Assembly (NCBI GenBank): GCA_034435395.1 | Contig: DAOTXK010000362.1 | Span: forward strand, 1 to 9,625 | Source of the DNA: DAOTXK01 sp034435395 | Lineage (GTDB): Bacteria > Chloroflexota > Anaerolineae > Aggregatilineales > Ch27 | Length of the DNA stretch: 9,625 nt | Direction of reading: 5' to 3' | Shown here: positions 5,198 to 9,625 of the stretch, piece by piece | How positions within the stretch are numbered: position 1 is the first letter of the stretch | How the letters are laid out: each line of letters starts with the position of its first letter | The notes under the pieces: model-generated | The model's database searches: none | The model's input: the letters and a program-made list of their open reading frames with translations, nothing else | Told to the model about the DNA's origin: nothing | Made by a program: the position numbers and the translations under genes

Positions 5198-7387
5198 TCA
5201 GTTGGACCGGGTCAGAGCCAGCCGGTACTGGCCGGCGGTCGTGCCGTCGCGGAACTCGTAGCGGGTGGCGACGATGGTATAGGTGCCGGTCGCCGACAGG
5301 GTATAGGTCAGGCGGGCGTTGCGGTCGCCGCCGCCGTCGTCATCCTCGATCAGGACCTCATCCGCCGCGTCCAGGAGGGCCAGGTAAGGGTCCAGGTCGC
5401 CGTCGACCCGGTCCATCGTCACCACGACGGTCTCCCCGGCCTCCCCGCTGAAGACGTAATCAACGAAGGGATGGTCGGCGTTGATGACGCCCGTGACGGC
5501 CTCCCCGTAAGTTATCGGGATGCTCTTGCTCACGTCCGGGCTGGTGATCGTGCCGTCGTTGTTGCTGTGCGCGGAGCCGTCCTCGCCCACCGTGATGCTC
5601 ATCTCGTACCGCTGGCCGCGTGCCAGTTGCTCCTCCACCCTGGCGATCTCCCGCCCGCCGACGGACACGGTCAGGCTGAACCTCAGCGGCCCGGTATTTT
5701 CGCAGTCCATCTGGTACCACACGAAAATCGCGTATATCCCCGGCAGGCCCGTCCCCTCCGGCCAGTAGATGTGTTCCACCGGCAGCGCCGTCAGCGACTG
5801 GCAGTTGGCGTTGGTGTCCACCTCCAGCAACCCGCCGCTGGGCGAGGTCGGGCTATCCCAGCCCACCACCTCGCCCTGGGGATCGCGCACGAACAGGTCT
5901 ACGTCCGCCGTGCTGTCCCAGCGGATCGTGGCCTCCACCGCCCCGGTGGTCAGCGGCACCGGCCCGGCCACCAGCTCCAGCGTGAAGCCCCCGGAGCCTT
6001 CCCCCAGCGCCAGACGGGGCCGGGTCGCCAGGATGTAATAGGTCCCGGCGGCGGAAAGCTGATACTGGAAGATGCGGGCGTCGCTGGACGTGCCCGTGTC
6101 ATCGCTGACGGCCAGCTCCTCAAACGCGGAATCGGCCAGGATCAGATACGGGTCGAGCTGGGCCAGCTCGTGGGCCGTCATGCGGATCGTCACCAGATCG
6201 CCCGCTTTGGCCTGAAAACTGTATATGGCCACCGGGTTGTCGTCGCTGATGGTCCCGACGGCGCTCCGCCCGTAGCCGAGCGGCGGCGCGCGGAGCGTGT
6301 ATGGGTCCAGTGGCATCCCGTTGACCGTCAGGCCGAACGGGCCGGTGGTCGTGCCCTCCGCCAGATTCTCCCGCGAGGCCAGAATCACATAGGTGTCGGT
6401 GCGCGGGATGGTGTAGGTCAGCGTGGCCGGATTCGGCCCGACGGGCGAATAGGCCAGGTCGTTGAGCGCCTTATCCGCCAGGATGACGTAGGGGACCAGG
6501 TCGCCGCCGCCCGCCGCCATCTCGATGCTGACCGTGTCGCCGTAATGCGCCCGGAAGACGTACCAGTTGTTGGGCGCGTCCGCCGTGACCTGCCCGGAGA
6601 CAAAATCGCCATAGGTGATCCACAACGCTGGAAAGGCGATCGTCTCCAGGCGGTAGGTCCCGGCGCTTCCCAGGCTGTCCACCCCGATCAGGTACCAGCC
6701 GGGGGCCGTCACCACGTAGTAGGCCGCCGCCGTCCCGTCGTCTTTGGGGACGCTGGGGCTGATTTCACCCAGGTCGGCGTCGTAGAACCGGACCGACGGG
6801 ACCACGCCGACGGTCGTGGGCGTCATGACGGCGACCACCACATCCCCGGCATCCGCCGAAAACAGGTAGTAGCGCGGACCCGTCCCGTCAAGCTGGCCGG
6901 AGAGGGTCTCGTTGTACCCGATCTGCTCGTAAGCCACGTCCAGCGCCGGCCGGGGCGGCTCGCCCTCCGCCCCGGCGGTGTCGAGCAGCGTCAGCGTCAA
7001 CCTATAAGCCCCGGTGGTGATGCCATCGGTGACGTTATAACGGGTCGCCCGGAGGCGGTAGGAGGCGCTGGCGGGCAACGTGTAGGCGTCAAGGCGCGAG
7101 TTCCGGTCCGACTCGCTGATGTCGTCATTGGTCATCAACAAGGTGCCAGCGGAGTCCCACAGTTCGAGCAGCGGGTCGAGGTCGCCGGAGACGGCGGTCA
7201 TCTCCACCCGGATCGTATCGCCCGCCCGACCTTCAAAGACATAAGTCGTCGCAAACTGGGTATCGGTGATGGTCCCCTGGACGCTGGTGTTATAGATGAT
7301 GGGCGTGACTTCCTGAGCCAGGACAGGCCCGGCGCTCGCCACCACGACCAGGGCCAGCAGCCCCCCTAAAACGCCCCACCCGCGCAT
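5198..7387 (-). CDS. Secreted protein with five PPC-like repeats and a DUF2135/YfaP-like domain
   Basis: A 729-aa exported protein. Residues 1-24 form a signal peptide (short basic start, LLALVVVASA core, likely cut after VLA). Five ~100-residue beta-sandwich repeats of the bacterial pre-peptidase C-terminal type follow: ~30-136, 151-250, 256-356, 370-474 and 622-728. The recurring pattern is [IL]xYxxxxxGxI, then YxFxxxAGDxVxxxM, GDLDPYLxLxD, LxYTLxxxGTYxIxATR and GxYRLxL. Repeats 1 and 5 are the most canonical; repeat 2 is the most degenerate. Between repeats 4 and 5 (~480-600) lies a DUF2135/YfaP-like domain (WDSTADVDLFVRDPQG, VEHIYWPEGTGLPGIY), with Cys529 and Cys562 as a possible disulfide. 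PPC domains usually accompany secreted proteases, but no catalytic domain, sortase signal or C-terminal membrane helix is seen. A binding or surface role is inferred. Start: ATG 7387, with GGGGGGA ending four bases upstream. It follows the VanW gene by 49 bases and is probably co-transcribed. Confidence 0.87.
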   Translation of the reverse strand: MRGWGVLGGLLALVVVASAGPVLAQEVTPIIYNTSVQGTITDTQFATTYVFEGRAGDTIRVEMTAVSGDLDPLLELWDSAGTLLMTNDDISESDRNSRLDAYTLPASASYRLRATRYNVTDGITTGAYRLTLTLLDTAGAEGEPPRPALDVAYEQIGYNETLSGQLDGTGPRYYLFSADAGDVVVAVMTPTTVGVVPSVRFYDADLGEISPSVPKDDGTAAAYYVVTAPGWYLIGVDSLGSAGTYRLETIAFPALWITYGDFVSGQVTADAPNNWYVFRAHYGDTVSIEMAAGGGDLVPYVILADKALNDLAYSPVGPNPATLTYTIPRTDTYVILASRENLAEGTTTGPFGLTVNGMPLDPYTLRAPPLGYGRSAVGTISDDNPVAIYSFQAKAGDLVTIRMTAHELAQLDPYLILADSAFEELAVSDDTGTSSDARIFQYQLSAAGTYYILATRPRLALGEGSGGFTLELVAGPVPLTTGAVEATIRWDSTADVDLFVRDPQGEVVGWDSPTSPSGGLLEVDTNANCQSLTALPVEHIYWPEGTGLPGIYAIFVWYQMDCENTGPLRFSLTVSVGGREIARVEEQLARGQRYEMSITVGEDGSAHSNNDGTITSPDVSKSIPITYGEAVTGVINADHPFVDYVFSGEAGETVVVTMDRVDGDLDPYLALLDAADEVLIEDDDGGGDRNARLTYTLSATGTYTIVATRYEFRDGTTAGQYRLALTRSN

Positions 7388-7391
7388 GTCA

Positions 7392-7398
7392 TCCCCCC
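7392..7398 (-). promoter_or_regulatory. Ribosome binding site of the secreted PPC protein
   Basis: GGGGGGA on the - strand, four bases from the ATG at 7387. The spacing is tight. No promoter-like hexamers are evident in the 49-base gap behind the VanW stop, which suits co-transcription. Confidence 0.5.
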
Positions 7399-7436
7399 GC
7401 TCAACTCAGACTTTCCCCCGCCCTGCCGCCGGCCGA

Positions 7437-9410
7437 TCACCCTGACGGCTGAGCGTCCGGGTTGGCCGCGCCGCCCGCCTGGCCGGGAAGCTCGCCCGGC
7501 GCCACCTGGATCACCGCCCGCCAGGGCAGGTAATGGCTGAAGAAGTGGTCCTCAAACTCCAGCTGCCCTCCCCGCCACACCTGCCGCGTGACCGTCACGT
7601 CCGCGCCGTCCACCGCCCATTCGATCTGGCGCGTCTGGCCGGGGCGGAGGTCAGGATTTTCCTCGTAAACCGGGTCGCCGTGGGGCACGACGTTGCTGAT
7701 GCGCGGCCCGACCTTGGTTACCGTCCGCCCCACGCCGGTGCTGTAGAAGCGGAAGGTCACGGTGGCGTTGTCGCGATTGGCCGAGGTCTCGATCAGCAGA
7801 TGGTAGGGCGTGTCGTTCAGGAAGCGCAGGTCCACGAGGGGTGAGTAGACGGTGGCATCCATGCCCACGCCCTCGCCATATTCGTAGTAGCCCACGCGGT
7901 AGCCATGCGGGTAACGCTCTAAGATGGGATAGCCGGCGTAAAAGGCCGCCTGGAAAGCCGTGGTGCTGACCTGGCAGACGCCACCCCCCACCCCCCGGAT
8001 GGTCCGCCCGCCGTAGATGATAAACGACTCCTCAAAGCCGGTCTCCGGGCTGACGTCGCCCAGCCACTGATTAAAAGAGAACTCCTCGCCGGGGCCGATC
8101 ACCACGCCGTTAAAGCGCGAGGCCGCTTCCTGGATGTTCTGCTGGCGGGCGGCGGTCGACCCGAGGTAATAAGTCGTCGCCTGGGCGATCAGTTCGCTGA
8201 TGCCCAGGTCGGCGGCGGTGGCGTCGCTGTTGACGGCGGGCACGAGATAGCGGAAGGCCAGCGGCACCTCCCGGACGGCTCCCGCCGTTTCCGGCGGCGC
8301 GAACAGGGATTCTTCGATGCGGGCCAGGGTGGTGGCGGTGTCCAGCTCCCGCCCGTTCACGCTGGGTAACAGCAGCTCAAGCTGGCGCGTCTCCTCATTA
8401 AAGGTGAAGCGGGCGGGACGGGGCGCGGTGGTCAACTGGGGCGCGATGCCGCCCAGGAAGCTCTGGAACTGCTCCGGGTTGAGCCGCACCTCGTAACCCG
8501 CCGACCCGTCATCGTGCTCCACCCGCGCCACGCTGAGCATCTGGGCGATGGCTTCCGGCGTGGCTACCCAAGGCCCGGCCGCCCCGCCGGAATCGCCCTC
8601 GGCGTAGAGAGACAGCGGCCCGGCCAGCGCCGCCCGCAGCGCGGCCTCGGCCTCGTCCACCGACCAGATGACGGGCGGCGTCTCGTGGACGACCAGCGGA
8701 ATCTCCGCCCCGGCCTGTAGATTGAGGATGGCCTCGCGCAGCCGGGCCAGCGTGGCCGGGATGTCCAGCGTCCGCCCGACCATGCTGTCATTGGCCAGGA
8801 TATGCGTGCCCAGCAGTTCCAGGGAAGCATCGCGCACCGGCTGATTGATGGTTCGAGCAATGCCTTGCAGGAAGGTCTCGGCGCGCGTCTGGTCGTAGAC
8901 GATGATCGGTGAGACGGCGCGCCCGTGGAGCCACATGTCGGCCTGGGCGATCAAGTTGGCAAAAATGTTCCCGCTGCGTCCCTGGAGCATGGCCGCTTCC
9001 GCCGTGCCGCGCCCGTCAAAGGAGACGCCCAGCTCCCCCGCCGTCATCTGCCAGAAGTTTTCGCCGTCGCGGAAGGTGAAGACGGCCCGGTCGCCATAGT
9101 CAAAGCGCGAGACCAGGGCGCTCACCGCCTGCTCCATCGTCAGGCCGCTGAGGTCCACCCCGTAGGCGGACAGACCGGGGTAAATCCTGGCGGCGTACTG
9201 CACCTGGTGGGCGACGATGAACAGGATCACCAGGATCAGCAGCAGGGCCGCGCCCGTCCCCGCCAGCAGGGGGATGCGCACCAGCCAGGGCCAGAGGCCG
9301 CCCCGACGGCGTCTCCGGCGGGGGCGGACGGGCACAACCGGCTGCGTATCGGCCAGAGCGATCGTGTCCGGCGAGGGCACATGGGCTGGAGCGGCGTTGG
9401 GGGTGGTCAT
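7437..9410 (-). CDS. VanW family protein with PG_binding_4-like domains, membrane-anchored
   Basis: A 657-aa protein. A short cytoplasmic N-terminus ends in a basic patch (RPRRRRRR, 29-36), followed by one transmembrane helix (~46-67), so the rest should lie outside the membrane. Residues ~78-240 and ~245-385 resemble two PG_binding_4 (putative peptidoglycan-binding) modules, beginning with the typical YPGLSAYGVDLSGLTMEQA. The VanW domain spans ~411-545: FNGVVIGPGEEFSFNQWLG, GGGVCQVSTT (Cys479), YPHGYRVGYY and MDATVYSP. A C-terminal beta-rich segment (~550-640) ends with HYLPW before a Gly/Pro/Ala tail; no G5 domain is evident. VanW is named from vancomycin-resistance clusters, but its biochemical role is not established, and this architecture is widespread in organisms without resistance. 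A cell-wall role is inferred. The ATG at 9410 is preferred over an in-frame TTG at 9521: GGA lies seven bases upstream, and a promoter-like element falls inside the extension. Confidence 0.9.
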   Translation of the reverse strand: MTTPNAAPAHVPSPDTIALADTQPVVPVRPRRRRRRGGLWPWLVRIPLLAGTGAALLLILVILFIVAHQVQYAARIYPGLSAYGVDLSGLTMEQAVSALVSRFDYGDRAVFTFRDGENFWQMTAGELGVSFDGRGTAEAAMLQGRSGNIFANLIAQADMWLHGRAVSPIIVYDQTRAETFLQGIARTINQPVRDASLELLGTHILANDSMVGRTLDIPATLARLREAILNLQAGAEIPLVVHETPPVIWSVDEAEAALRAALAGPLSLYAEGDSGGAAGPWVATPEAIAQMLSVARVEHDDGSAGYEVRLNPEQFQSFLGGIAPQLTTAPRPARFTFNEETRQLELLLPSVNGRELDTATTLARIEESLFAPPETAGAVREVPLAFRYLVPAVNSDATAADLGISELIAQATTYYLGSTAARQQNIQEAASRFNGVVIGPGEEFSFNQWLGDVSPETGFEESFIIYGGRTIRGVGGGVCQVSTTAFQAAFYAGYPILERYPHGYRVGYYEYGEGVGMDATVYSPLVDLRFLNDTPYHLLIETSANRDNATVTFRFYSTGVGRTVTKVGPRISNVVPHGDPVYEENPDLRPGQTRQIEWAVDGADVTVTRQVWRGGQLEFEDHFFSHYLPWRAVIQVAPGELPGQAGGAANPDAQPSG

Positions 9411-9492
9411 CGGTCTATCCGTTCCATGTGATCCAGCGAAACCGAACGTCAATGATTTCACCTGGGGTGGGCGATCAGGACCGCCTGAGCCA

Positions 9493-9521
9493 ATGGTAAC
9501 ATCTTCAGCCCGGCCCGACAA
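9493..9521 (-). promoter_or_regulatory. Candidate sigma-70-type promoter of the VanW-PPC unit
   Basis: Read leftward: TTGTCG (-35, 9516-9521), a 17-base spacer, then TGTTACCAT, an extended -10 with hexamer TACCAT at 9493-9498. Transcription would start near 9486, giving a leader of about 76 bases to the ATG at 9410. It lies within the only upstream extension of the frame and so argues against a TTG start at 9521. Confidence 0.42.
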
Positions 9522-9625
9522 CGCCGCCGCCCAATCTCGGCCACCGGAGCCATAACCATAGCTTTCGCCGACCGACAGCGTATAATAGACCTATAGAAGC
9601 GCGTGACACCGATCCTATACCATCC

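Noticed and set aside
5162..7369. 735-aa open frame on the + strand, opposite the secreted PPC protein
   Set aside because: It is an antisense shadow: low-complexity, rich in Arg, Gly, Gln and His, with no domain pattern. The opposite strand encodes a clear signal peptide and repeated domains.
9411..9521. 37-residue N-terminal extension of the VanW protein from a TTG
   Set aside because: A promoter-like element lies inside it, its TTG lacks a ribosome binding site that I can see, and the shorter form has the usual basic stretch plus membrane helix.
9579..9587. TATAAT on the + strand near the right edge as a rightward promoter
   Set aside because: No -35-like hexamer is found at 16-18 bases, and the gene it would serve is outside the window. 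The local AT-rich fragments can be read on either strand.

Overview
This 9,625-base window is high-GC bacterial chromosome with strong Shine-Dalgarno sites at several genes. It holds seven genes that I consider real, plus a few candidate regulatory sites. The protein set suggests a Chloroflexota bacterium, probably Anaerolineae-like: a VanW protein with peptidoglycan-binding domains, a secreted string of pre-peptidase C-terminal (PPC) domains, a PqqD-M50 membrane protease beside an FHA protein, and a MocR regulator. This taxonomic guess is inference from gene content and composition; no rRNA or other marker is present. I saw no tRNA, rRNA, CRISPR array, insertion sequence or integrase.

Left part, + strand (bases 1-2335): the C-terminal two thirds of a Maf nucleotide pyrophosphatase enters from the left edge. 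A complete MocR-type regulator follows (GntR winged helix fused to a class-I aminotransferase-like domain). A 78-aa protein of unknown function lies 12 bases behind it, with its own ribosome binding site.

Middle, - strand (5046 down to 2391): three tightly packed genes read leftward. They encode a 71-aa Cys/His zinc-binding protein, a 233-aa cytoplasmic protein with two FHA domains, and a 566-aa membrane protein. The last carries tryptophan-containing repeats, a PqqD-like domain and a site-2-protease (M50) core. This is the most interesting part of the window: it looks like a compact phospho-signalling plus intramembrane-protease unit. No RiPP precursor, radical-SAM enzyme or kinase is visible beside it.

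Right part, - strand (9410 down to 5198): a membrane-anchored VanW/PG_binding_4 protein is followed 49 bases later by a secreted 729-aa protein made of five PPC-like repeats with one DUF2135/YfaP-like domain between repeats 4 and 5. Both should act outside the membrane, at the cell wall. A plausible extended -10 promoter lies before the VanW gene, and another promoter-like element lies in the 151-base gap between the secreted protein and the zinc-protein gene. The five - strand genes are therefore probably two transcription units.

The + and - strand blocks converge around 2336-2390, where I see no convincing terminator. The last ~100 bases (9522-9625) hold AT-rich, promoter-like fragments but no gene that I can support.
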